64,000 nucleotides of DNA from Acidobacteriota bacterium (GTDB lineage Bacteria; Acidobacteriota; Thermoanaerobaculia; Multivoradales; JAGPDF01). The translations under genes were made by a program, and so were the position numbers. The DNA is taken from contig JACTMI010000034.1 in the NCBI GenBank assembly GCA_014584695.1, positions 1 through 64,000 on the forward strand. Reading direction: 5' to 3'. Of the stretch, positions 42,421-50,567 are shown one piece after another. Numbering within the stretch: position 1 is the stretch's first letter; every line of letters starts with the position of its first letter. The notes beneath the pieces are model-generated. The model was not told the origin of the DNA and ran no database searches. It was given only the letters and a program-made list of their open reading frames with translations.

Positions 42421-44422
42421 GCTCGATCTCGGCCAGCATGGCGCGGACGCGAGGCTGGCGCGGCTCGAGCGCCAGCGAACGGCGCAGCGCCTCGACCGCG
42501 GCCGCGCGGTCGCCGGCGCAGAGCGCCGCGAGCGCCGCGCTCGCGTGCACGGCCGCGTCCCGGGGCTCGAGGTCGAGCGCGCGCGCGAAATCGCCGCGGG
42601 CCCCGGCGCAGTCGCCGAGCTCGACCCGGTAGCGGCCGCGGAAGATCCAGTACTCGCGCTCCTCCGGTCGCGCCTGGACGGCGCGGTCGACGAGGGCGAG
42701 ACTCCTGCGCACGTCCCCTGCGCGCTGGTAACCGATGGCGCGGCCGACCAGGAAACGTGTCCCCTCCGGCAGCTCGTGCGCCACGGCGCGGACCAGCAGG
42801 TCGTCGGCGGCGTCGAGCTCGCCGGTGGCGTAGACCAGGTCCGAGAGGTTCCAGAGCGCCGAAGCGTTGTCGGGATCGAGCTCGACCGCCCGCTCGAAGG
42901 CAGAGCGCGCGCCCGCCGGGTCGCCCTGGCCGAGCAGGATCACCCCTTCGTTGTTCCAGGAGCCGGCGGTGCGGGTCGAGCCGGCGGCGAGCGCGGCCTC
43001 CGGCGCGCGCGTCGGCTCGCCGGCGCCGATGTAACCCAGGGCCTGGAGCTTCGCGATTTCCTCGTCCGCCCCCCGCGCGGCGACCGCGGGCACCGCCGGA
43101 CTCTGGCGCGCGCGCAGCTCGCGGAAGGGCGCCGCGTAGTCGAAGGGGGGCTCGTCGGGGGGCTCGACGCCCGGCAGCGGCTGGCGCTCGGCGCCGGCCG
43201 CGGCGGGCAGGCCAGCGAGCGCCAGGAGCGTCGGGAAGAGCTGGCGCAGGGTCGCGTTCGGCCCGCGGCCGGGCGCGACGCCGGGCCCGGCGACGAGGTA
43301 GATCCCCTCCTTGCGGTGCCACTTGGCGGCCGTCGCGTTGGCGAAGCTCGACAGGCGCTCGGGCCGCCCCTCGCCCCAGTAGAAGCCGTGGTCGGAAGCG
43401 AGAACGAGCGTGCCCCCGGCGGCGCGCGCCCGCTCGGCGCACTCGCCCAGCCGCCGGTCGACGTCGCGGAAGTAGAGCTCGGGGACCCGCCGGTAGCGCT
43501 CGTACTCCTCGGCTGGGATCGAGGCTTGCCGCGGCGGCGCGTAGGGGGCGAAGACGTGGCCGATGCTGTCGGTGCCCTGGAGGTAGAGCACGGTGAGGTC
43601 CGGCGGCCCTTCGTCCCAGGCCTGCAGGAAGAGGCGGTGGTAGAGCTCGGTCTCGACCAGGATCCGCCGCAGCGCCGAGATCGGATGCTCGTAGGGGCGG
43701 GTCGACTCCGCGTGGGCACGGTACTCGGCCTCGTCCAGCCAGGGGAGGTAACCCCGCAGCGCGGCGTGACCGGTGTCGCTCCAGACCGCGCGCAGCGTGG
43801 CGAGAGCCCGCGGCTGTGCCTCCGGGGGGTAGACCGCGCCCGGCGGCGGCTCGTCCTCGATGTTGAGAAAGCCGAACAGCCGGTCCGAGACCAGGGTGCC
43901 GGCGACCGCCTCGGCGGGATAGGTCGCCCAGAGCCCGAGCACCGCCACCCGCTTGCCCGCCCAGGTGGCGGCGTTCCAGAGCGCCGGCGCTCGCCGCTCT
44001 TCGCGGGTGATCGGCTCGCGCACGCCGCTGCCGGGCTGGAAGCGGCTGAAGTCGAGCACGCCGTGCTCGAGCGGCGAGACGCCGGTCATCATCGTCGTCC
44101 AGAGCAGCGGCGAGAGCGGCGGCGTCTCGGTCTCGAGCTCGCCCCAGCTCGCCTCCGCCCGCAGCCGCCGCAAGTTCGGCATCGCTCCCGACTCGATCCA
44201 GGGCGCCATCGCCTGCCAGTCGGCGCCGTCCCAACCGACGAACAGCACCGGTGGCCGTGCCCGCGCGCGGACCTCGAGCGCCCCCAGCGTCCGCGGCCGC
44301 TCGGCCGGGGCCGCGGCGGCGGGCGCCGCGGCGGGAGCCTCACCCGCCCGGCAGGAGAGCAGCGCCGGCACCAGGACGGCGAGGGCGAAGGGCGAGAGGG
44401 CCTGAGGGAGGAAGCGGCGCAC
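42410..44422 (-). CDS. Phosphodiesterase/alkaline phosphatase-superfamily lipoprotein with TPR domain
   Basis: 670 residues. A signal peptide with lipobox (VPALLSCRAG, Cys about 24) predicts a membrane-anchored periplasmic lipoprotein. The catalytic domain (about 55-420) is of the type I phosphodiesterase/nucleotide pyrophosphatase class. VLFVGWDGADW has the first metal Asp, PPLSPLLWTTMMTG the nucleophile Thr, QGTDSIGHVF a metal Asp/His pair, and LASDHGFYWGEG the second Asp-His. Residues about 470-665 form four to five TPRs (NNEGVILLGQGDPAGARSAF and following). The substrate is unknown; related enzymes hydrolyse phosphodiesters or transfer phospho-groups on glycans. A terminator hairpin lies just upstream of the start. 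The enzyme-TPR fusion is common in Acidobacteriota-like genomes but little studied. Confidence 0.85.
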   Translation of the reverse strand: MRRFLPQALSPFALAVLVPALLSCRAGEAPAAAPAAAAPAERPRTLGALEVRARARPPVLFVGWDGADWQAMAPWIESGAMPNLRRLRAEASWGELETETPPLSPLLWTTMMTGVSPLEHGVLDFSRFQPGSGVREPITREERRAPALWNAATWAGKRVAVLGLWATYPAEAVAGTLVSDRLFGFLNIEDEPPPGAVYPPEAQPRALATLRAVWSDTGHAALRGYLPWLDEAEYRAHAESTRPYEHPISALRRILVETELYHRLFLQAWDEGPPDLTVLYLQGTDSIGHVFAPYAPPRQASIPAEEYERYRRVPELYFRDVDRRLGECAERARAAGGTLVLASDHGFYWGEGRPERLSSFANATAAKWHRKEGIYLVAGPGVAPGRGPNATLRQLFPTLLALAGLPAAAGAERQPLPGVEPPDEPPFDYAAPFRELRARQSPAVPAVAARGADEEIAKLQALGYIGAGEPTRAPEAALAAGSTRTAGSWNNEGVILLGQGDPAGARSAFERAVELDPDNASALWNLSDLVYATGELDAADDLLVRAVAHELPEGTRFLVGRAIGYQRAGDVRRSLALVDRAVQARPEEREYWIFRGRYRVELGDCAGARGDFARALDLEPRDAAVHASAALAALCAGDRAAAVEALRRSLALEPRQPRVRAMLAEIERGG

Positions 44423-44435
44423 GATCGGCTCGGCA

Positions 44436-44469
44436 AGAGAAAAGGGGCCTCGCCGAAGCGAGGCCCCCG
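44436..44469 (-). terminator. Intrinsic terminator
   Basis: On the minus strand a perfect 10-bp stem, GGGGCCTCGC/GCGAGGCCCC, with a 4-nt loop (TTCG as read on the minus strand) is followed by TTTTCTCTT. This is a classic rho-independent terminator. It ends the transcript coming from the small secreted gene and the TonB-receptor remnant, before the phosphodiesterase gene. Confidence 0.85.
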
Positions 44470-44494
44470 ATCCTACCGGAACCGCGGCGACCGC

Positions 44495-44638
44495 TTAGAA
44501 GCGGAAACGCACTCCGACGCGGATGTTGCGCTGCCCGGTGAAGGCCGTCCCCTTGCGGAGGAAGTCCGGGTTGGGCGCCGTCGCGCGCGGGTTGGACAGC
44601 TGGCCGAGCGGCTGCAAGGTGGCGCCGGCGTGCTGCAA
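44495..44638 (-). pseudogene. 3'-end remnant of a TonB-dependent receptor
   Basis: The minus-strand reading ends in LQPLGQLSNPRATAPNP and then NIRVGVRFRF before a TAA. This is nearly the same ending as the intact receptor at 45561 (LQPVGQLSNPRATSPNP ... SIRVGMRFRF). About 47 C-terminal codons survive; upstream the frame loses similarity and no start or barrel is present. It is followed by a terminator with the same GCCTCGC stem as that of the intact gene. It represents the tail of a deleted or recombined paralogue. Confidence 0.85.
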
Positions 44639-44842
44639 GCCGTCATGAGCATGTCTCGCCCCGAGCGTCTCGATCCCGCGCAGCAGGTTCGGCCGGCCTC
44701 ACCATCGCTTCCGGCGCGCGCCTGCCGCTAGCACCAGAAGTGCAGCGTGCGCGTAGCTCACCTCACGCCGCCTTTGGGTCAACTGGCGAATCCTGCCCCA
44801 CTACCCATAGGCGGCACACTCCTTCATCCTCGGCAGAAGGTC

Positions 44843-45202
44843 TCAGCACCCTGAGAACTGGCTGCAGGGTGCTCCAATGTAGAACGTACACAAAGCGTCG
44901 AAGGAACTGTCACATGCGGTCTGCGCGCCATTGCTATAGCAAGCCGTGCAGATCGACGAGGTACCACAATCCTCCGCGTAGTAGAGAACCATCGGAGTTC
45001 CCAGGCTTGTGTTGCCGGTCTTGGTGAGCCCGCCGGCGCACCCGTTGTGGTAGAAGCCGATCTCGTTCCCGGAGGCGTCAAGGTGCCAACGCTCGATCTC
45101 CTGAGACGGTAGCGCCTGGACCTCTTGCGAGCGAGTCCCCAGAATCTGAATGGTCGCCGCCACGAGCATGACAAAGACGATGAAACTGAGAATCCTCTTC
45201 AT
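44843..45202 (-). CDS. Small secreted cysteine-rich protein
   Basis: 119-residue protein of unknown family. The ATG at 45202 was chosen over an upstream frame because GGGAGG lies 5 nt before it and it begins directly with a signal peptide (MKRILSFIVFVMLVAATIQ). The mature part has eight cysteines (NGCAGG, AEDCGTSSICTACYS, TACDSS, ALCTFY, APC, SGC), which suggests four disulfides and an extracytoplasmic, compact product. The base composition is clearly less GC-rich than the neighbours. It lies between the intact TonB receptor and the receptor remnant, 293 bp after the former's terminator. It superficially resembles small secreted DUF6289-type proteins of similar bacteria, but this is not a confident match. 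No function is proposed. Confidence 0.75.
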   Translation of the reverse strand: MKRILSFIVFVMLVAATIQILGTRSQEVQALPSQEIERWHLDASGNEIGFYHNGCAGGLTKTGNTSLGTPMVLYYAEDCGTSSICTACYSNGAQTACDSSFDALCTFYIGAPCSQFSGC

Positions 45203-45501
45203 ACTGCCTCCCATAGTGAGCAACTGCGGTTTCTTTGCTTCGACGCCACAGCACCGACGATCACACTTCCGTCCGTTCACGGTCAGTGAACCAAGTCACA
45301 CGAAGCTGGTTGGCCACCAACCAGCTCCTCTCGCACCCCGTGTGCGCTGCTCTCGTACCTCGCGGCGCAAGCTACACGACCGTGCCGACTGCGACATCTC
45401 TGCAGCGGGAGCGTGCGATCGAATCCGCTTCCTGGTTGGGGCGCGCACCGATCTCGGCATGCGCACCAGGAGCATTCGTACTTCTGGCGCTCGCTACACG
45501 C
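45203..45501. other. Intergenic region with a perfect 10-bp hairpin
   Basis: Non-coding, moderately GC-rich leader of the small secreted gene. AGCTGGTTGG (45304-45313) and CCAACCAGCT (45317-45326) form a perfect inverted repeat with a CCA centre, about 100 bp before the gene start on the minus strand. It could be an operator or a structured 5' UTR. I found no convincing promoter by eye. Confidence 0.4.
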
Positions 45502-45539
45502 AGAATGGGGAGCCTCGCGAATGCGAGGCCCCCCATTCT
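45502..45539 (-). terminator. Terminator-like hairpin after the TonB receptor gene
   Basis: AGAATGGGG-A-GCCTCGC (45502-45518) pairs with GCGAGGC-C-CCCCATTCT (45523-45539) around GAAT: 16 bp with a single mismatch. It lies about 20 bp past the receptor stop codon on the minus strand. The inner GCCTCGC/GCGAGGC stem is the same as in the terminator at 44436-44469. Confidence 0.8.
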
Positions 45540-45560
45540 TTCAAGCAGTGCGCCTGTTGC

Positions 45561-48485
45561 TCAGAAGCGGAAGCGCATACCGACGCGAATGCTGCGTGGC
45601 TCGGTGTAGTCCGAATTCCGGTTGCCGCCTCGCTTGAGGAAGCTCGGGTTCGGCGAGGTCGCGCGAGGGTTGGAGAGCTGACCCACGGGCTGCAGGCTTC
45701 CCGGCTGGTGTTGCAGCGCTGCCCCCTCTCCGCAGAGGTCATCCGGAATTCCAGCGCAGAAACCGTCTTCGGCTCGGTTGTAGCGCTGGTCGAGACGACG
45801 GATCGACTGCCGGTCGAGGAGGTTGAAGATGTCCACTAGGAAGTGGAGCTCGTAGTCCCCGATCCTCAGGGGATAGCCGACGTGGAGATCCATCTCGTAG
45901 TCCGACGGACCCCGGCCCAGCGAGCCGCGCGGCGTCAGGTAGTGCTCGTAGTTCGCGTAACCGAACGAGTAGCCCTGGGCCGTCAGCGGAGTTCCCGACT
46001 GCCAGTACGCCGACGCGCCGAGGTTCAGGCCCTCGAGCGCACCATCCTGGAATGTGTAGCTGCCATTCAGCTTGACGACGTGAGTGCGGTCCGTCGAGAG
46101 CTTGCCGTACGCGTTGATGAGAAAGTCCGCGTAGTCGAACGCCGAGTTGATGTTGGGATCGAGCTGACCCGTCGAGTTCTGGAACAGTCCGTCGTAGTTA
46201 CCCTCGAGCTCGGACCACAGGTAGCTGGCGTAGAGCTGCCAGCCGTTCGAGTAGCGCTTGCGGGCGTTGAGTTCGATACCAGTGTACTCGCGGCTGGCCT
46301 CGACTGCGGGTACCGACGAGTAATCGTAGAACGTCATCGTCCTGCCGATGCCTCTGCCCGGATTGGCGATGAAGTAGCTCCCTTCCTCGATGATCAGGAA
46401 GTCCTCGATCACCCGTCCGAGATCCCGCCAGGTTGCCTGGATGCCGACCGCAAAGTTCGGCGCGATCTCGCGCTCGAAGCCGAGGATCGCTTCGTCGATG
46501 TACTGTCCCTTGAGGTTCGGATCGACCGGTTCCTGGCCGCCGAGCAGCGAGGAGCGCAGCGGAGCGCTCGGGTCGGGCTGGCGGTTGTTCGGATCGGGCG
46601 AGAAGTTGTAGCAGAAGCAGATCACCTCGCCACCGAACGCCCGGATGTTGATGTCCATCGGGATGTTCTCGTAATAGCGACCGTAGGAGCCGTAGAGCTT
46701 CGAGCGCCCGTTGGCCTGCGGATCCCAGATGAACGACAGCCGCGGCGCCCAGTTGTCGTCGAGCTTGAAGGCGGACTCGCCATCGCGGTTCTTGACGTCC
46801 TGCATCTCCCAACGCAGCCCGACGTTGAGCGTGAAGTTCGGCGCGATCTTCCAGGCGGTCTGAGCGTATGCAGCGGTCGAATCCGAATCCGGCTCTGAGG
46901 TCAGCGGAAACGCTACCTGCCAGGTCGAGGGGTCATCGCGATTGAAGCCTGGCGCCCGATCGTTCACGTAGTAGCGGTGGCGATAGAAGATCTGGCTGCC
47001 AGTGGCGGCGCTGCTGCGCAGCTTGTAGATGATCTGTCCGGCGCCACCCTGCTTGCGGTCGATACTAGCCTTCATGTTCTCCTGGTCGGCGCCGAACTTG
47101 ACCTCGAACTTGCCGACGTACTTCGAGACGTCGACCTTGAAGACTTCGCGGCGGAACTCCGAGTCCTGGTGGTACGCGAAGCCGCCAGTCCGCACGTTGG
47201 GAGAGACGGTTTGGTCGAGGCTCAGAGGAATCGTGGATCCGAGGCCGCCGGTGATGTTCTCTTCCTGGTGAAGGCCGACGAGGGCGTCGACCACCCACGA
47301 GCCACCGAAGACGCCATCGTAACGGAGCGTGTAGTCGTCGCTGCCGATGTCGAGCGTGCCCAGATAGGTGCTGGGAGTGCCGGCAATGGCGAAGATGTTG
47401 CCTTCGCGAGTCTCCGGATCCCCGAAAATCGACGCTGAGAGGTTGTTGCTGCTGTTGATTCGCCAGGTCAGCTTGGCGGCGTAGAGGTCGCTCTCGCGGT
47501 CCAGCGGGATGACCGTGCCGACGGCCGGCGTGCCCGGAACCACCTGGCCCGCGGCTGTCCTGAAGGGCCGAATCACCTCGGTTTCGTCGCTGCGCTCGAC
47601 CCGGTTGTAGGCGCCGAAGAACCACGCCCGATCCTTGACGAAGTAGCCACCCAACGCGAACCCGAAGTCGTTCCGCTCCACGGTGGTCGAGACGGTCGTC
47701 GTGTCGAGTGGGCGCTTGTCAAGCGTCTCATTGTCGCTTCGGAGGTCGCCACCCTCGTAGAACCCAAAGACGTCTCCCTTGAACTCGTTGCCGCCCGACT
47801 TGGTGATGGCGTTGATCAGGCCTCCGGTCATTCGCCCGTACTCGGCGGGCAGGCCACCGGTCTTGACCTCGACCTCCTGGATGAAATCGAAGTTCAGGGT
47901 CTTGCCCTGCTCACCGCGCTCGACCCCAGTGGTGTTCAACCCTTCGATGACGTAGTTGTTCTCCGCCCCCGTCGAGCCATAGATCGTCGCGCCGACCGGG
48001 TCGGCGCCCGCGCCCGTGGCGACTTTCGAGATGGCGTAGAAGTCGCGCGCCAGGGGAACGCGCTCAAAAGTGTCCGCCGAAACCGAAAGGCCCGTGGTGG
48101 CGCTCGACGTGTCGACGATGGGCGCCTCGCCCATCACCGTCAGCTCCCCAGCGAAGGCCCCGGTCATCGTCAGCTCGAGCGTCACCGTTCGATCGATGCC
48201 GACGCGAATGTCGCGCTGTTCGACGGTGTTGAAGCCATCGAGCGTCGCCGTGACCGTGTAGTTGCCCGGCGGCAGGCTCAGCAGCCGAAACGTACCATCG
48301 TTGCCGGAGACGCCGCTGATGGTGCCCGGCAAGACCGAGCTGGTCGCGGTAAGCGACACTCCCGGCAACGTGGCACCGTTCGAGTCTTTGACGGTGCCTT
48401 GGATTCTCCCGGTCGTCTGGGCGAATCCGGCGGAGGCGGCGAGCATCGCGACGACGAACAGCGCTGCGATCTTCGTCCACTTCAT
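45561..48485 (-). CDS. TonB-dependent receptor with carboxypeptidase regulatory-like domain
   Basis: 974-residue outer-membrane beta-barrel transporter. Signal peptide 1-23 (MKWTKIAALFVVAMLAASAG). A carboxypeptidase-regulatory-like Ig-type domain (about 26-110: GRIQGTVKDSNGATLPGVSL ... LPPGNYTVTATLDGF) comes before the plug (about 125-240: EVEVKTGGLPAEYGRMTGG, NAITKSGGNEF). A 22-strand-like barrel ends in the aromatic SIRVGMRFRF. This Oar-like architecture dominates in Acidobacteriota and typically serves uptake of oligosaccharides or other large substrates; the ligand is unknown. AGGAGG lies 6 nt before the ATG. The 5' leader contains a perfect hairpin (48514-48532). It is divergent from the VWFA gene. 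Confidence 0.93.
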   Translation of the reverse strand: MKWTKIAALFVVAMLAASAGFAQTTGRIQGTVKDSNGATLPGVSLTATSSVLPGTISGVSGNDGTFRLLSLPPGNYTVTATLDGFNTVEQRDIRVGIDRTVTLELTMTGAFAGELTVMGEAPIVDTSSATTGLSVSADTFERVPLARDFYAISKVATGAGADPVGATIYGSTGAENNYVIEGLNTTGVERGEQGKTLNFDFIQEVEVKTGGLPAEYGRMTGGLINAITKSGGNEFKGDVFGFYEGGDLRSDNETLDKRPLDTTTVSTTVERNDFGFALGGYFVKDRAWFFGAYNRVERSDETEVIRPFRTAAGQVVPGTPAVGTVIPLDRESDLYAAKLTWRINSSNNLSASIFGDPETREGNIFAIAGTPSTYLGTLDIGSDDYTLRYDGVFGGSWVVDALVGLHQEENITGGLGSTIPLSLDQTVSPNVRTGGFAYHQDSEFRREVFKVDVSKYVGKFEVKFGADQENMKASIDRKQGGAGQIIYKLRSSAATGSQIFYRHRYYVNDRAPGFNRDDPSTWQVAFPLTSEPDSDSTAAYAQTAWKIAPNFTLNVGLRWEMQDVKNRDGESAFKLDDNWAPRLSFIWDPQANGRSKLYGSYGRYYENIPMDINIRAFGGEVICFCYNFSPDPNNRQPDPSAPLRSSLLGGQEPVDPNLKGQYIDEAILGFEREIAPNFAVGIQATWRDLGRVIEDFLIIEEGSYFIANPGRGIGRTMTFYDYSSVPAVEASREYTGIELNARKRYSNGWQLYASYLWSELEGNYDGLFQNSTGQLDPNINSAFDYADFLINAYGKLSTDRTHVVKLNGSYTFQDGALEGLNLGASAYWQSGTPLTAQGYSFGYANYEHYLTPRGSLGRGPSDYEMDLHVGYPLRIGDYELHFLVDIFNLLDRQSIRRLDQRYNRAEDGFCAGIPDDLCGEGAALQHQPGSLQPVGQLSNPRATSPNPSFLKRGGNRNSDYTEPRSIRVGMRFRF

Positions 48486-48845
48486 CTACATCCTCCTTCT
48501 CGGTTGAGAAAACTGCCGAGCACGGCTCGGCATGATCGAACAGATGTTCAGAAACTGCCCGTGGAGCTGCAACTCCCGTACCCTCGGAATGCGAGCCGGA
48601 ATGCAAGGAGCAACTCGTGTACTGACAAAGACTTCACATCCCACGGCGGATCCGGCTCGCCACTCGTTCTGCATTTTTCTGGACTGCTTTCACCGGTTTG
48701 AACTGCCCACGGCGGCACCGGCCCGGAGGAGCCCTCCCGGTCCCCGGGGCGGCCAGCTTTGGCCCCGGCATACCGCTTGCGACGGATCCGTTTACGATAG
48801 CAGGAAGCTGAGGCAATTCCATCCCCCCCAGGTACGAGGTTCACC
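48486..48845. other. Divergent regulatory region between the TonB receptor and VWFA genes
   Basis: About 360 bp without a gene. It contains the inverted repeat TGCCGAGC-ACG-GCTCGGCA (48514-48532), 29 bp before the receptor start on the minus strand. Next to it lies the palindromic CGAACAGATGTTCA (48537-48550), which resembles the Gram-positive-type SOS box. The stretch is less GC-rich than the rest. Promoters must lie here for both genes, but no -35/-10 pair was convincing. Confidence 0.5.
48514..48532. promoter_or_regulatory. Perfect 8-bp inverted repeat in the TonB receptor leader
   Basis: TGCCGAGC and GCTCGGCA with an ACG centre. Position and symmetry fit an operator or an mRNA hairpin close to the ribosome-binding site of the receptor gene. 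Confidence 0.45.
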
Positions 48846-50546
48846 ATGCCCCGCTCTCAGGCCCTCCGACACGCGCTGCTTCCCATCCTGCTCCTGATGA
48901 GCACCGGCGCTCCGGCGCAAGAGGCGCCGCCCGAGAGCCGCCCGTTCACCGAGACCGTCGACGTGCGCGTGGTCAACGTCGACGTGGTCGTCACCGACCG
49001 CGACGGCCAGCCGGTCCAGGGTCTCGAGCGGGGGGACTTCGTGGTGCTCGAGGACGGCCGTCCCCAGGAGGTCACCAACTTCTACCGGGTCGAGGGGCCG
49101 CGCCTCCAGAGCGACGGCCAGGACGGCTGGGAGGTGATCGGCGCGGATTCGAGCTTCCGGCGGCGGGTATTGCTGCTGATCGACAACAACTTCATCACCA
49201 CTCCCATGCGGGACGCCGCCCTCGAGGTGCTCCAGAGCTATCTCGACCAGAAGTTCGACGGCAGCTACGAATGGGCCGTCGTAGCAGTCGGCGACGAGGT
49301 TCGTATTCTGGAACCCTTCGGCCCAGACAAGCTCCGCGTGCGCGCCGCGCTCGACCGAGTCAAGGCAATGCCGACGTTCGCCAGCCGTTACAGGATCGAG
49401 CGCTTCTTCCTGAACGACCCGGTCCGGGTGCGGCGCGGTGAGCGTGAGGAGGCTGCGATGGGCTCGGACTCCCAAGGCGGCGGCGATCGGCAGTTCCATC
49501 AAGCGCTCCGGTTCGAGTCCAAGTTCAACGTCGCGTCCACGCTCGACGCCTTCCGGCGCACTTCCAACGCGATGGTCCAGTCGTTTCGGGCCAACTCCAG
49601 TCTGCCCGGAAACAAGGTCCTGGTCTGGATTACCGGTGGAGTGCCCATGCTTCCCGAGTACGGCTTCCAGGGCGAAGCCGGCGCCGCTCGCGGCTCCGTT
49701 TCGAGTCAGGATGCAACGCTTCGGGGATACCAGACCGAGCTGCGGGCACTCGTGGACGCTACCGCCTGGGAGGCCAATGCCGCGCAGTTCAAGGTCTACC
49801 CAATCAAGGTGCCGGGCCTGCAGGTCCAGACCCCGCAGAGCGATGTCGGCTACCGGTCGAGTGGGGTGAGCATTGGCTCCGAGACCTTCTCGTCACCGAT
49901 CGAAGTCGACGACCACGACACCGCGCAGCTGTCGCTCGCGCTCGGCACCGGCGGCCTCTACCTGACCTCCAACCGGACGCTCGAGTCGTTCGAACGGGCC
50001 GACCGGGACACCACGACCTACTACTCGCTCGGCTACCGCCCGAGCCGCCCCGAGGACGGCAAGCTGCACCGGATCGAGGTCCAGGTGACCAAGCCCGGGC
50101 TGGTGGTGCGCTCCCGCACCGGCTACGTCGATCTCTCCCGCGAGCAGAAGCTCGAGATGGTGCTGGCGACCCCGCTCCCCTTCCCGCGGGAGAAGGGCTC
50201 GCTGCCGGTCCAGATCGACATCCAGCGCCGGGAGCGGGGTGAAGTGGTGGCGGTGGCCCGCCTCCCCTCGAAGCTCCTGACCTTCCTGCCCGAGGGCGAG
50301 TTCTTCGTCGGCAAGGTCAAGATCTACCTGACCATCCACGACCAGAAGGGCAACCTGGTCGACCTGGTGAGCCAGCACCAGGATCTGCGCTTCCCCGCCA
50401 CCCAGCGGGCGGACGCGCTCGCCGGCGAGTTCCGCTACGGGCTGAAGTTCAAGCTCAAGGAGAAGGGCGACTACGTCGTCTCGGTGACGGTGCGCGACGA
50501 AGCGACCGACGAGATCGGCACCGCCTTCTCGAACGTCCACATCTGA
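48846..50546 (+). CDS. Secreted VWFA-domain protein (Acidobacterial VWFA-related type)
   Basis: 566 residues with a signal peptide (HALLPILLLMSTGAPAQ, cleavage near 25). A short beta domain (about 38-85: VDVRVVNVDVVVTDRDGQPV, then GLERGDFVVLEDGRPQ) precedes the von Willebrand A domain (about 105-370). This combination is the one described as the VWFA-related Acidobacterial domain, very abundant in that phylum. The MIDAS start reads VLLLIDNNF, not the canonical DxSxS, so metal-dependent adhesion may be altered. TGGVPML and YYSLGYRPSRPEDGKLHRIE mark the later conserved blocks; a C-terminal beta domain (about 430-566) follows. Predicted extracytoplasmic, role unknown. It is divergent from the TonB receptor and convergent with a secreted TPR protein. 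Confidence 0.88.
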   Translation: MPRSQALRHALLPILLLMSTGAPAQEAPPESRPFTETVDVRVVNVDVVVTDRDGQPVQGLERGDFVVLEDGRPQEVTNFYRVEGPRLQSDGQDGWEVIGADSSFRRRVLLLIDNNFITTPMRDAALEVLQSYLDQKFDGSYEWAVVAVGDEVRILEPFGPDKLRVRAALDRVKAMPTFASRYRIERFFLNDPVRVRRGEREEAAMGSDSQGGGDRQFHQALRFESKFNVASTLDAFRRTSNAMVQSFRANSSLPGNKVLVWITGGVPMLPEYGFQGEAGAARGSVSSQDATLRGYQTELRALVDATAWEANAAQFKVYPIKVPGLQVQTPQSDVGYRSSGVSIGSETFSSPIEVDDHDTAQLSLALGTGGLYLTSNRTLESFERADRDTTTYYSLGYRPSRPEDGKLHRIEVQVTKPGLVVRSRTGYVDLSREQKLEMVLATPLPFPREKGSLPVQIDIQRRERGEVVAVARLPSKLLTFLPEGEFFVGKVKIYLTIHDQKGNLVDLVSQHQDLRFPATQRADALAGEFRYGLKFKLKEKGDYVVSVTVRDEATDEIGTAFSNVHI

Positions 50547-50562
50547 CCGCCGCCGCGGCGGT
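50546..50562. terminator. Short GC hairpin between convergent genes
   Basis: ACCGCCGC and GCGGCGGT form an almost gapless palindrome directly after the VWFA stop and 6 bp before the stop of the convergent TPR gene. Without a T-tract it is only a possible bidirectional 3'-end element. Confidence 0.3.
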
Positions 50563-50567
50563 GGCGC

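Noticed and set aside
45150-45839. Plus-strand 229-codon frame over the small secreted gene and the receptor 3' end
   Set aside because: It is antisense to two supported features and crosses a terminator hairpin; no domain seen.
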